From NCBI GenBank assembly GCA_028278225.1, contig JANQEU010000075.1, positions 248,001 to 312,000 on the forward strand: 64,000 nt of DNA. Direction: 5' to 3'. The position numbers were made by a program, and so were the translations under genes. Below are positions 17,137 through 25,931 of the stretch, piece after piece (the stretch's first letter is position 1; each line of letters begins with the position of its first letter). Under the pieces are notes generated by a model, which saw only the letters and a program-made list of their open reading frames with translations, searched no databases and was not told the origin of the DNA. The stretch comes from Cyclobacteriaceae bacterium (GTDB lineage: Bacteria; Bacteroidota; Bacteroidia; Cytophagales; Cyclobacteriaceae).

Positions 17137-18239
17137 TTGACCTTTTTAGTAAAGGCTGCTACTACACTAGCCGCAGGTACGAAAGTAATATAAATACCTT
17201 CCAATATTGGATTTAAAATATAACGATAACCATCACCAATCCTATTCGCCACCCTCCAGTCCAGCAGGCCTTTTATCACAAAATAGCCTATGAATGAGCC
17301 TGATACTATTATCGGCTGATAGCCCAAAATAGCTAAAATAATGAAAGTAGCCCAAAGTAAAATCATCGCCAGGAACTTAAAAGTATGCCGGAGTTTTGAT
17401 GAAAACCTGTAATATTTTCCGACTGAGAAATGTCGCTTTTTTTGTTTCCAGTAATTTTTCAGTGAGTCCTTGGCATCGGAATACACGAGTGTATCTGGTC
17501 CGAAAACGACCCTGGTCCTTGATGGTTTGGCATGATAATGAACAAACAAGTCATCATCACCGCCCATGATCCCCTGAAAACGATTATAGCCTTTGACCTT
17601 CAAAAATAACGATTTTCGGAATGCCAGATTCCGACCTACACCCATATACGGATTTTTGAGTAGAACGGATGACAAATAATCACTGGCAGTCATAAAAGTT
17701 TCGAACCTGATGTATGCGTTCAGTAATCCGTTTTTGCGGGAGTAAGGAGCATAACCAACCAGTACATCGGTGTCGCTTGTCATCTGATTTGCAAAACCGG
17801 AGAGCCAGTTTTCCGATTGAGGCCGGCAATCTGCATCTGTGAATAGCAACCATTCGTTAGACGCACCTTTAGCACCCAGTGTCAGGGCATATTTTTTAGG
17901 GCTGAAATGATCCGGGAGCTCGTCAATGATTACTGTTTTCAGATTATCATATTGTTTCTCAAATATCTTCATGATGTCCAGACTGTCATCGGAACATCGA
18001 TCAAGGGCCACCGATACCTCAAAATCGTAGTAGTCCTGTTCCATCAGCTTTGGGATCAGGCTTTTCAGATTTTCAGCCTCATTTCTGGCACTGATAATAA
18101 TTGATATCGGTGGTGATTTTTCACTCGATGTTTTTTCAGAATACAGGAGGATGACCAGGCTCCTAATCAGCAGTGAAGCAAGATTTACTGCAAGTAAACC
18201 AATGAATATATAGAAAATCAGGCTGATTATATCGATCAT
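17127..18239 (-). CDS. Membrane-bound family 2 glycosyltransferase
   Basis: 370 residues. An N-terminal membrane segment (about 5-30) is followed by a GT2 catalytic domain: PPISIIISARNEAENLKSLIP, VSVALDRCSDDS, the D-x-D-type TDADCRP (about 134-140) and a late GGDDDLFVHYHA. Two C-terminal membrane segments (about 292-330) follow. GT2 enzymes with this topology add sugars to lipid carriers or glycolipids at the inner membrane. It is the first gene of the operon with the sigma factor, rsmG and the decarboxylase, and is divergent from tgt. Confidence 0.88.
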   Translation of the reverse strand: MIDIISLIFYIFIGLLAVNLASLLIRSLVILLYSEKTSSEKSPPISIIISARNEAENLKSLIPKLMEQDYYDFEVSVALDRCSDDSLDIMKIFEKQYDNLKTVIIDELPDHFSPKKYALTLGAKGASNEWLLFTDADCRPQSENWLSGFANQMTSDTDVLVGYAPYSRKNGLLNAYIRFETFMTASDYLSSVLLKNPYMGVGRNLAFRKSLFLKVKGYNRFQGIMGGDDDLFVHYHAKPSRTRVVFGPDTLVYSDAKDSLKNYWKQKKRHFSVGKYYRFSSKLRHTFKFLAMILLWATFIILAILGYQPIIVSGSFIGYFVIKGLLDWRVANRIGDGYRYILNPILEGIYITFVPAASVVAAFTKKVKWK

Positions 18240-18292
18240 TTCCTTTTGGAATCCGGTGGCGAAAATAAGACTATAATCTCAGTTGTGGGTGC

Positions 18293-18300
18293 TATTTTTG
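18293..18300 (+). promoter_or_regulatory. -7 box upstream of tgt
   Basis: TATTTTTG matches TAnnTTTG exactly and ends 9 bases before the tgt ATG, which would give a nearly leaderless mRNA. No -33 TTTG at the right spacing is visible. Confidence 0.35.
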
Positions 18301-18309
18301 CCGTCTTTA

Positions 18310-19440
18310 ATGAAGTTTCAGCTAGAACACCAGGATCCGAAGAGCCATGCCAGAGCAGGTTGCATAATCACTGATCACGGAGAGATCCGTACTCCCATTT
18401 TCATGCCGGTAGGTACCGCAGGAACGGTCAAGGCTGTTCATCAGAGAGAATTGCAACAGGATATCGGAGCTCAGATCATCCTTGGAAATACCTACCATCT
18501 CTATTTACGCCCGGGATTGGAGATCCTTGCGGCTTCAGGTGGTTTGCATCAATTCAGTGGTTGGGATGGCCCTGTCTTAACGGACAGTGGGGGCTACCAG
18601 GTGTATTCGCTTAGCACCAATAGCAAGATAACCGAGCAGGGTGTCCGCTTCCAGTCACACATCGACGGATCATACCACAATTTCACTCCCGAAGTTGTGA
18701 TGGACATTCAGCGGACGATTGGTGGTGATATCATAATGGCTTTCGATGAGTGCACACCTTATCCCTGTGACAAGACTTATGCTGAAAAATCAATGCATAT
18801 GACACATCGCTGGCTCACAAGATGTATTGATCATTTTAACAATGCGGAAAGCAAATATGGATTTGAACAAACTTTACTTCCGATTGTCCAGGGCAGTGTT
18901 TACCCTGATCTAAGAAAACAATCCGCAGAGTTTATCGCGAAACAAGAGCTTGACGGACATGCCATAGGAGGGCTGTCAGTAGGGGAGCCCAATGAAAAAA
19001 TGTACGAAATGACAGACCTGGTTTGCCGGGTGCTTCCAAAGGATAAGCCAAGATATCTGATGGGAGTGGGCACTCCCGCAAACATTTTAGAGTGTATTGC
19101 CCTTGGTGTTGACATGTTTGACTGTGTCATGCCTACAAGGAACGCCAGAAATGGCATGCTGTTCACTGCAAATGGGATCATAAATATCCGGAATGAAAAG
19201 TGGAAGACGGATTTCAGCCCTATTGATAATGAAATAGGGGGGTATGTAGATACTTTTTATTCGAAAGCCTACCTCCGTCACCTTGTCACCAGTAACGAAA
19301 TTCTTGGAGCTCAGATTGCCAGTATTCATAACCTGACATTTTATCTTTGGCTGGTACGGAAAGCACGGGAACATATCAAAGAAGGAACTTTTTCCGTTTG
19401 GAAGAATAGCATGGTGAAGCAGGTCAGTCAGCGTTTGTGA
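18310..19440 (+). CDS. tgt: tRNA-guanine transglycosylase lacking the zinc cysteines
   Basis: 376 residues from the ATG at 18310; an in-frame TTG nine codons earlier is less likely because the family begins with this MKFQLEH-like segment. The enzyme swaps guanine 34 for preQ1 in queuosine tRNAs. Visible are Asp92 in LTDSGGYQVYS, the nucleophile Asp271 in MFDCVMPTRNARNG and GGLSVGE. In E. coli Tgt three Cys (C-x-C-x-x-C) and a His bind zinc; here the Cys positions read IGGYVD (309-314) while His340 in ASIHNL is kept. The gene overlaps the LptF/G permease by one base. Confidence 0.96.
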   Translation: MKFQLEHQDPKSHARAGCIITDHGEIRTPIFMPVGTAGTVKAVHQRELQQDIGAQIILGNTYHLYLRPGLEILAASGGLHQFSGWDGPVLTDSGGYQVYSLSTNSKITEQGVRFQSHIDGSYHNFTPEVVMDIQRTIGGDIIMAFDECTPYPCDKTYAEKSMHMTHRWLTRCIDHFNNAESKYGFEQTLLPIVQGSVYPDLRKQSAEFIAKQELDGHAIGGLSVGEPNEKMYEMTDLVCRVLPKDKPRYLMGVGTPANILECIALGVDMFDCVMPTRNARNGMLFTANGIINIRNEKWKTDFSPIDNEIGGYVDTFYSKAYLRHLVTSNEILGAQIASIHNLTFYLWLVRKAREHIKEGTFSVWKNSMVKQVSQRL

Positions 19441-20513
19441 TGAAAAAGATCGATAAGTACATCCTGAAGAAGTTTCTTGGAACATTTGTTTTCGTGGTAG
19501 TCATACTGATCACCATCATCTGCGTGATCGATTATACCGAAAAGTACGATGATTTCATCAAGAATGAAGTCCCGCCACCACTTATCACCAGGTATTATCT
19601 AACATTTATCCCGTTCATGATCAGTTTGCTTACACCGATTACGGTGTTTATAGCGACGACATTTGTAACCGCCAAGATGGCTGCAAATACTGAAGTTATT
19701 GCGATTCTGGCCAGTGGTGTAAGTTTCAGAAGAATGATGGTACCTTATTTGATCGGAGCTTCAATGATTGCCCTGGCAAGTTTTTACCTGAATAGCTATG
19801 TCATTCCGGACGCCAACAAATTCCGGATTGGCTTTGAAATAGATTACGTCAGAAAGCCATTCTACTTCAGTGAGCGGAATATCCATATCAAGGTGAGCCC
19901 AACGGATTACATCTACATGGATCGATACAACAATCACCGGGATATCGGCTACAAAGTGACCCTCGAAAGGATTGAAAATGGTGTCCTGAAGGAAAAGCTG
20001 CATGCTAATCGAATTATGTGGGACTCAGCTCTCAACAAGTGGAGCCTGATGAATTGGGAGCGTCGAATTCTGGACAGTGAAAGTGAAAGAATGCTGAAGG
20101 GGAAACAAATTGATACGGCGCTTTATTTGAGCCCCTCGGATTTTGACAGTAAGGAAAGAATGTGGGAAACATTGACCCTGGGTGAGTTGAATGATCACAT
20201 TGAGCTGCAGCTATCGCGTGGCGCTGAGGATGTTCTGATCTATAAAATAGAAAAATACATTCGTTTCATGACGCCATTTACGGTAATCATTCTCATGTTC
20301 ATAGGGGTAATCGTATCCGCGAAGAAAACAAGAAGGGGGACAGGCTTCCAAATTGCCCTGGGCTTCCTTATTGCGTTCATTTTCATCATATTTTTCATAC
20401 TTGCCCGGGCAATTGCCGAAGCTAATACGATGAATCCGGTTTTTGCGGTTTGGATACCTAATATAATTTTCAGTGCCGTTGGACTGATTATGTATCACAC
20501 AGTGCCCAGATGA
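19440..20513 (+). CDS. LptF/LptG-type permease of the lipopolysaccharide exporter
   Basis: 357 residues from the ATG at 19440, which shares its A with the tgt stop (TGATG). Topology is that of the YjgP/YjgQ family: one membrane segment near the start (FLGTFVFVVVILITIICVID), a pair near 55-110, a periplasmic beta-jellyroll (about 120-260) and three more at the end (TPFTVIILMFIGVIVSA, IALGFLIAFIFIIFFILA, IPNIIFSAVGLIMYH). It works with an LptB ATPase to extract LPS from the inner membrane. Whether it is LptF or LptG cannot be decided here. Confidence 0.92.
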   Translation: MKKIDKYILKKFLGTFVFVVVILITIICVIDYTEKYDDFIKNEVPPPLITRYYLTFIPFMISLLTPITVFIATTFVTAKMAANTEVIAILASGVSFRRMMVPYLIGASMIALASFYLNSYVIPDANKFRIGFEIDYVRKPFYFSERNIHIKVSPTDYIYMDRYNNHRDIGYKVTLERIENGVLKEKLHANRIMWDSALNKWSLMNWERRILDSESERMLKGKQIDTALYLSPSDFDSKERMWETLTLGELNDHIELQLSRGAEDVLIYKIEKYIRFMTPFTVIILMFIGVIVSAKKTRRGTGFQIALGFLIAFIFIIFFILARAIAEANTMNPVFAVWIPNIIFSAVGLIMYHTVPR

Positions 20514-21424
20514 ACCAGGAAGTCAGGGACTATCTGCTTCTGCATTTCATAGTTTTATTATGGGGATTTACCGCCGTAATCGGGCTTTTAATTGAGATCC
20601 CTACCGTAGAGTTGGTATTTTTTAGGACACTCCTGTCATCATTACTGCTATTTGCGGTGATCAGGATCTCACAAATTAGTTTTCGGGTTACAAATCGTAA
20701 AGATTCGTTCAGGATCATTTTTGTGGGAATTCTCTTTGCTGCTCATTGGATCTTGTTTTTCCTTTCGGCCAGGGTTTCCACAGCATCCATATGTCTGGCG
20801 GGTATGGCGACAACTTCGTTGTGGACCAGTTTTATCGAGCCTGTTTATTTCAAAAGAAAAGTAAGGTTATTTGAGGTGATCCTGAGTGTTTTAGCCCTGC
20901 TGGGCATGGTCATCATTTTCAGGGTGGAATTGGATTACGTTTTGGGTCTCATACTGGCATTGGGATCGGCCCTTTGCTCGGCATTATTCACAGTTATAAA
21001 TTCAACGGTGACAAAGCGGAATGATCACTTCGTGATAACTTTTTATGAGATGGGCATTGCCACTGTTGTTGTGGCGCTGTCCTTTCCGTATTACCAATTG
21101 TACATCACAGGACAGCCTCTTCAAATGACACCCTCTCTGAGTGATTGGTTTTATATTTTCGTACTGGCGGGAGTTTGCACGGTGTTTGCATATTCCTATT
21201 CCATAAAACTAATGAAAAGACTATCGGCCTTTTCCATAAACCTGACTGTGAATCTGGAACCGATCTATGGGATACTCCTGGCTTTGATTATACTCGGAGA
21301 CAGTGAAAAAATGAGCCCTGGGTTCTATTTGGGTGCAGCATTGATCATGGTTTCAGTTTTGACTTACCCTGTGATTAACAGGAGATATAAACAAAAAGAA
21401 CTGGAGGTTGATGTTATTAGATGA
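20510..21424 (+). CDS. EamA/DMT family transporter
   Basis: 304 residues with about ten membrane segments in two EamA halves (1-145 and 150-295), starting LLLHFIVLLWGFTAVIGLLI. The second half has the typical end VNLEPIYGILLALIILGDSE (here with the conserved Glu-Pro). Drug/metabolite transporters of this type export amino acids or other small metabolites; the substrate is unknown. It overlaps the permease by four bases and closes the tgt operon. Confidence 0.9.
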   Translation: MNQEVRDYLLLHFIVLLWGFTAVIGLLIEIPTVELVFFRTLLSSLLLFAVIRISQISFRVTNRKDSFRIIFVGILFAAHWILFFLSARVSTASICLAGMATTSLWTSFIEPVYFKRKVRLFEVILSVLALLGMVIIFRVELDYVLGLILALGSALCSALFTVINSTVTKRNDHFVITFYEMGIATVVVALSFPYYQLYITGQPLQMTPSLSDWFYIFVLAGVCTVFAYSYSIKLMKRLSAFSINLTVNLEPIYGILLALIILGDSEKMSPGFYLGAALIMVSVLTYPVINRRYKQKELEVDVIR

Positions 21425-21430
21425 GTTACG

Positions 21431-21451
21431 GGTTGCGAGTTGCCCGCAACC
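21431..21451 (+). repeat. Short hairpin GGTTGCG/CGCAACC
   Basis: A perfect 7-bp stem with a 7-base loop just after the EamA gene. No T tract follows, so it is not a standard terminator; it could be a remnant of a tandem GGTTGC-type intergenic repeat. Confidence 0.45.
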
Positions 21452-21519
21452 AATATAACGAGGATCATCAATAAAATAGATCGCCAAATATCTGACAAAT
21501 GTAAAATTATAAACAACAT

Positions 21520-21840
21520 ATGCTTTTAACTACAACAAACAGTATTGAAGGCCACACCATATCGGAATATTATGGTTTGGTAACAGGTGAGGCCATAATT
21601 GGCGCCAACATATTTAAGGACATTTTTGCATCCATTACGGATGTAGTTGGAGGGCGCTCAGGGGCTTATGAAAAAGCGTTGATTGAGGCAAAAGATATTG
21701 CGGTAAAAGAAATGAAGGACGCAGCGGCAGCCTTGGGAGCCAATGCCGTGATCGCCATTGATCTCGACTATGAAACGGTTGGAAAATCCAGCGGAATGCT
21801 AATGGTCAGTGCCAGTGGAACTGCCGTGAAATTTCAATAA
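21520..21840 (+). CDS. YbjQ/UPF0145 family protein
   Basis: 106 residues, complete. The family pattern is clear: [22 protein letters not shown] at the start, then [56 protein letters not shown] and a closing MVSASGTAV. Members form a pentameric ring-like fold sometimes called a putative heavy-metal-binding domain; no function is proven. It stands alone, followed by the CAP-domain gene after 38 bases. Confidence 0.93.
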   Translation: MLLTTTNSIEGHTISEYYGLVTGEAIIGANIFKDIFASITDVVGGRSGAYEKALIEAKDIAVKEMKDAAAALGANAVIAIDLDYETVGKSSGMLMVSASGTAVKFQ

Positions 21841-21878
21841 TCCGGTTTTCGATTCGTTAATTGCTCAAAGTATATTCC

Positions 21879-22367
21879 ATGAAGTACCTGTTGAGTGTAA
21901 TAGCGGCCGTTTCTCTTTCCGCAATACCATCTGTCAGGGATGGAAAAGCAACGCAGGAGGAAATAAAGATAATCCTGGATAGGCATAATTTCTGGCGTCA
22001 GGAAGTAGGTGTCGGACCACTGGAGTGGTCTGATGAGCTGGCCTCTGATGCTTACAAATGGGCCAGGGAGCTGAAAAAACGGTGTAAATTTTATCACAGC
22101 AAAATGGGGCATGGGGAAAATCTATGGAAAGGGACCACAGGTTTTTACACGGTTGCGGACGCTATTGATTCGTGGGCAAGCGAGCGGAAGGATTATAACT
22201 ACAAAAAGAACAAGTGTAAACCGGGGAAAGTCTGTGGACATTACACACAGATAGTCTGGGCGAATACAACGAAAGTTGGTTGTGCCCGGGTAGAGTGCGA
22301 CGGATTTACAACCTGGGTTTGTGAGTACGATCCGCCGGGAAATTGGGTTGGGGAGAAACCTTATTAG
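21879..22367 (+). CDS. Secreted CAP-domain (SCP/PR-1 type) protein, cysteine rich
   Basis: About 162 residues from the ATG at 21879 (signal MKYLLSVIAAVSLSAIPSV). The whole mature part is one CAP domain: LDRHNFWRQEVGVGPLEWSD, WARELKKRCKFYHSKMGHGENLW, the signature CGHYTQIVWANTTKVGCA and the second signature WVCEYDPPGNWVGEKPY. Cys occur in RCKF, NKCKPGKVCGHY, VGCARVEC and WVCEY, close to the disulfide set of plant PR-1 and animal CAP proteins. Most bacterial CAP proteins lack these Cys and signatures. Its role is extracellular but unknown; the gene could be of eukaryotic type or a Bacteroidota lineage of such proteins. Confidence 0.92.
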   Translation: MKYLLSVIAAVSLSAIPSVRDGKATQEEIKIILDRHNFWRQEVGVGPLEWSDELASDAYKWARELKKRCKFYHSKMGHGENLWKGTTGFYTVADAIDSWASERKDYNYKKNKCKPGKVCGHYTQIVWANTTKVGCARVECDGFTTWVCEYDPPGNWVGEKPY

Positions 22368-22479
22368 GTTTTAGACTTTAGATGGTTAGAAATTTAGATA
22401 CGTGCTTCCAACGGGACCCAAGCAATCCAAGTAAATAGATATCATCGATATGTCTGGACTAAAATCTTTGAGGTTGCTA

Positions 22480-23292
22480 CTATAGTTTTTCCAACAATTT
22501 TATAAAAACCCGGTTTCCTGGTTTTTCTTCAATCCGGGGCTCTTTCTTGAATAATCCATAAACTGCTGAACCGCTTCCTGACATGGAGGCAAAAACCGCC
22601 CCTTTTTGATACATATTGGACTTGATTTCTTTGATATCAGGATATTCAGGAAATATCGAAGATTCAAAATCATTGGTGACATTGGATTTCCACTCATTGA
22701 TGGGCCTCGACAGTCGTTTTGACAGAGGGCTGTCCGGGCTTGAAAGTCCAATGCCGGAATAGGCTTGTTCTGTACTCACATGAATTTCAGGACAGATAAT
22801 AGCAATGTAGTAGTTTGCCAGGTCCAAATTGATTGGTTTTAACTCCGTACCTCTTCCGGAAGCCATTTTCGGCATATTTTGAATGAAAAAAGGACAATCA
22901 CTACCCAGTTTGCTTGCATATTTTTCCAGTTCGTCTATCCCAAGACCCAGGTCAAAAATTCGGTTCAACAACCTAAGCGTAAATGCGCCATCCGACGAAC
23001 CGCCTCCTAACCCGGCGCCTGTTGGGATCACTTTGTGAAGGTGGATCTCCACAGGCGGCAGATCGAATGGTTCTTTCAATGAATGATAGGCTTTGACACA
23101 TAAATTCTCTTTCTGATCTCCCTCGATCGCCAATCCGGTTTGGGAAAATTTAAATTTATCAGCAGGAATGATCTCCAGCACATCCCTCCAGGGTACCGGA
23201 TACATACAGCTATCAATATTGTGATAACCATCCTCCCTTTTCGAGAGGACGTTGAGTCCTATATTAATCTTTGCATTTGGGAAGCTGAGCAT
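22480..23292 (-). CDS. ispE: 4-diphosphocytidyl-2-C-methyl-D-erythritol kinase
   Basis: 270 residues of the GHMP kinase fold. The start AKINIGLNVLSKREDGYHNID is diagnostic of IspE, with Lys8 and the ATP loop PTGAGLGGGSSDGA (about 90-103, P-x-G-x-G-L-G-G-G-S-S). The conserved third motif near the C-terminus is SMSGSGSAVYGLF. It phosphorylates the 2-OH of CDP-methylerythritol in the non-mevalonate isoprenoid pathway, so this organism makes isoprenoids by the MEP route. It lies in the same direction as fabI, 66 bases upstream. Confidence 0.96.
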   Translation of the reverse strand: MLSFPNAKINIGLNVLSKREDGYHNIDSCMYPVPWRDVLEIIPADKFKFSQTGLAIEGDQKENLCVKAYHSLKEPFDLPPVEIHLHKVIPTGAGLGGGSSDGAFTLRLLNRIFDLGLGIDELEKYASKLGSDCPFFIQNMPKMASGRGTELKPINLDLANYYIAIICPEIHVSTEQAYSGIGLSSPDSPLSKRLSRPINEWKSNVTNDFESSIFPEYPDIKEIKSNMYQKGAVFASMSGSGSAVYGLFKKEPRIEEKPGNRVFIKLLEKL

Positions 23293-23358
23293 GCAGTACT
23301 AGGTATTTGACATTTGGTATTTGGGCAAAAGCTGAAACCTAATACCTTGCGCCTGACT

Positions 23359-24171
23359 TCATTTCCTAAGTTCCTCGATAATCTCATCCGTAATACCTGA
23401 ACTGGAGAATCCGCCGTCGTGCATCAGGTTCTGCATAGTCACCATTTTTGTCAGATCAGAAAACATTGCTATACAGTAATCAGCACATGCTTCCGCACTG
23501 GCATTGCCAAGCGGGGACATTTTATCTGCGTAGCTGAAAAATATGTCAAATCCAGGCACACCGGAGCCTGCGGTGGTCATCGTTGGAGATTGGGAAATGG
23601 TGTTAACTCTTATATTTTTTGATCTGCCCAAGCGGTATCCGTAGCTACGTGCGATTGACTCGAGTACCGATTTGGCTTGCGCCATATCCGAGTAATCAGG
23701 AAATGTCCTTTGCGCCGCGATGTATGACAATGCCAGAATTGACCCCCCTTCATTGAAAGCATCCTGCTTGTCTCCGACCTGCATCATTTTGTGAAAGGAC
23801 AAGGCTGAAACGTCCAACGTCTTTTGAAACCAATCATAGTTCAGATCACCATATTCTTTTTTCTTTCTCACATTTGGACTCATACCGATAGAGTGAAGCA
23901 GGAAATCAATTTTACCTCCCAATTTCTCCGTTGAGGTATTGTAGAGATTTTCGAGATCTTCCAGAGATGTTGCGTCTGCCGGAACGACCTCTGTTTTGCA
24001 AGCCTCTGCCAGTTTATTGATTTCACCCATCCGCATGGCGATTGGAGCATTGGTAAGTATGATGGAGGCACCTTCCCTGAACGCTTTTTCCGCCACTTTC
24101 CAGGCAATGGAGCTGCTATCCAGTGCGCCGGAAATAATTCCTCGTTTTCCTTTAAGTAGATTGTAAGCCAT
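23359..24171 (-). CDS. fabI: Enoyl-[acyl-carrier-protein] reductase (NADH)
   Basis: 270 residues of the FabI branch of short-chain dehydrogenases. Visible are GIISGALDSSSIAWKVAEK (nucleotide loop, FabI-type G-x-x-x-x-x-S-I-A-W), LLHSIGMSP, and the catalytic pair Tyr-x6-Lys in YSDMAQAKSVLES. It reduces the trans-2 double bond in the last step of each fatty acid elongation cycle and is the triclosan target in other bacteria. A -7 box (24191-24198) lies 20 bases upstream. Confidence 0.96.
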   Translation of the reverse strand: MAYNLLKGKRGIISGALDSSSIAWKVAEKAFREGASIILTNAPIAMRMGEINKLAEACKTEVVPADATSLEDLENLYNTSTEKLGGKIDFLLHSIGMSPNVRKKKEYGDLNYDWFQKTLDVSALSFHKMMQVGDKQDAFNEGGSILALSYIAAQRTFPDYSDMAQAKSVLESIARSYGYRLGRSKNIRVNTISQSPTMTTAGSGVPGFDIFFSYADKMSPLGNASAEACADYCIAMFSDLTKMVTMQNLMHDGGFSSSGITDEIIEELRK

Positions 24172-24190
24172 ATTTGATCAGTTGAATTCG

Positions 24191-24198
24191 CAAAAATA
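24191..24198 (-). promoter_or_regulatory. -7 box upstream of fabI
   Basis: On the minus strand this reads TATTTTTG, an exact TAnnTTTG match, 19 bases before the fabI ATG. No -33 TTTG at 19-base spacing. Confidence 0.35.
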
Positions 24199-24272
24199 GC
24201 ATTTAGACACTAGACATGGGATACAGGATAGCAGATTCTAAAACCTACAGTCAGAAGTCCGGGTCAATTACC

Positions 24273-25931
24273 CTATGCCGGTAAAGCCAGTAATTCTCTG
24301 GCACTCTCGAATGCCATGGAGGTGGGATTAGTCCCGCCGATCATTTTGGCGATCTCTTCAACACGCTCTTCTTCGCTCAATTGACGGATCTTTGTAACGG
24401 ATTTTGTTGCCTCGTTGTCCTTAAAAACGAAGAAATGACGATCGCCCCCGGCAGCAAACTGTGGCAGGTGACTAATCGAAATGACCTGGTGATTATTTGC
24501 CATTTTTCTCATCATGCGAACCATTTTGATGGCGATTTCACCTGAGACGCCGGTATCAATCTCATCAAATATGACGGTAGGGAGAGCGGTTTTATCGGCA
24601 ATCAGGTACTTGATTGCGAAGATCAGCCTCGAAAACTCTCCTCCGGAAGCCACGTATTTAAGTTCTTTGGGGACAATTCCCTTATTTGCGGAAAACATCA
24701 CTTCCACATGATCCAGACCATGTTCCGTAGGATCGGTCCGCAATATTTGAATATCCACATGACCATTCTCGATCCCGATTTCGTGGACCACCGTCTCAAT
24801 TGACTTACCAAAATCCTCTGCCGCAGCCTGCCTTGAGTTTGTAAGCTTGGTTCCCGCCATCATCATCTCATTTTCGGCTTTTGACAACTCCTCTTCAGCG
24901 AACTTGATCTGCTCATCAAGATTGTCTGCGATCAGTAGATCTTCGGAAATCTTATCCCGAATATTGATGAGATCCGAAACGGTTTCCACCTTATGCTTTT
25001 TCTGAAGGCGATAGATCTCATCCAACTGGGCTCGTAATTGTTCAATTTGATCAGGGTCATGGATGATGCCGTCATTTTTCCGGTTTAGCTCGTTGTGAAT
25101 ATCCTTGAGTTCCAGGGTTGTACTTTCAATCCGGTCAAGTAACGCATCAAATTCCGGGGAAAGCCGGGACAACTTTCGCAAAATGGAAGTGAGTTCATGA
25201 AACTGGTTGTTGATCGAGACTTCCGATTGATCGATGATCTGATCCAGGTTTGTTAAATGCAGTTTTATTTCTTCAGCATTTTCGAGAATATTCAATTCAC
25301 TTTCAATATCCTCCTGGTTTGTATCATCGAGGTTCGCCTCAGTTAATTCTTTCAGAATAAATCTTTGGTAGTCTTCCTCTTGCGACGAGGCATTTGCCCT
25401 GGCTAACAGGTCATCACGATGACGGAGTGACTCCTTAAATGCATGAAACTTTTTTATGTAAGTGTTGATAAGATCGTCGTGTCGGGCAAAAGCATCCAGG
25501 ATCCGTAGCTGATACAGGTTTGACCCGAGTTGAAGGGATTCGTGCTGAGAATGAATGTCCATCAAACGATAACCAACTTTCCTGAGTATGTCTAATGTTA
25601 CAGGAGTGTCATTTATGAATGCACGGGATTTGCCACTGGGTGTAATTTCCCTTCGGATTATGCATTGATGATCATAGTCAAGGTCCAATTCATCAAATAG
25701 TGCACTCAGGTTATAATCTTCGAGATCGAACTGCCCTTCAACATTACATTTCTTTTGCTCATCCCAAAGTACTTTTGTATCAGCCCTGTTTCCAAGTAGC
25801 AATCCCACCGCTCCCAGCATAATTGATTTTCCGGCGCCCGTCTCACCGGTGATTATGCTCAGCTTTGCGGAAGGTGAAAAATCCAATTCTTGAATTAACG
25901 CATAATTACGAATGGAAAGCGAGTTGATCAT
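24273..25931 (-). CDS. recN: DNA repair protein RecN
   Basis: 552 residues, normal for RecN, an SMC-like ATPase. It starts LSIRNYALIQELDFSPSAKL; Walker A is ITGETGAGKSIMLGAVGLLLGNRAD (Gly-Glu-Thr-Gly-Ala-Gly-Lys-Ser). A long coiled coil (about 150-380) follows, then the signature YVASGGEFSRLIFAIKYL, Walker B VIFDEIDTGVSGEIA and the switch His in VISISHLPQFAA. It helps repair double-strand breaks. It is the last gene of the bamD operon, starting inside the stop of the 74-residue gene. Confidence 0.96.
   Translation of the reverse strand: MINSLSIRNYALIQELDFSPSAKLSIITGETGAGKSIMLGAVGLLLGNRADTKVLWDEQKKCNVEGQFDLEDYNLSALFDELDLDYDHQCIIRREITPSGKSRAFINDTPVTLDILRKVGYRLMDIHSQHESLQLGSNLYQLRILDAFARHDDLINTYIKKFHAFKESLRHRDDLLARANASSQEEDYQRFILKELTEANLDDTNQEDIESELNILENAEEIKLHLTNLDQIIDQSEVSINNQFHELTSILRKLSRLSPEFDALLDRIESTTLELKDIHNELNRKNDGIIHDPDQIEQLRAQLDEIYRLQKKHKVETVSDLINIRDKISEDLLIADNLDEQIKFAEEELSKAENEMMMAGTKLTNSRQAAAEDFGKSIETVVHEIGIENGHVDIQILRTDPTEHGLDHVEVMFSANKGIVPKELKYVASGGEFSRLIFAIKYLIADKTALPTVIFDEIDTGVSGEIAIKMVRMMRKMANNHQVISISHLPQFAAGGDRHFFVFKDNEATKSVTKIRQLSEEERVEEIAKMIGGTNPTSMAFESARELLALPA

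Noticed and set aside
21431-21451. Terminator after the EamA gene
   Set aside because: Hairpin is perfect but lacks any T tract.
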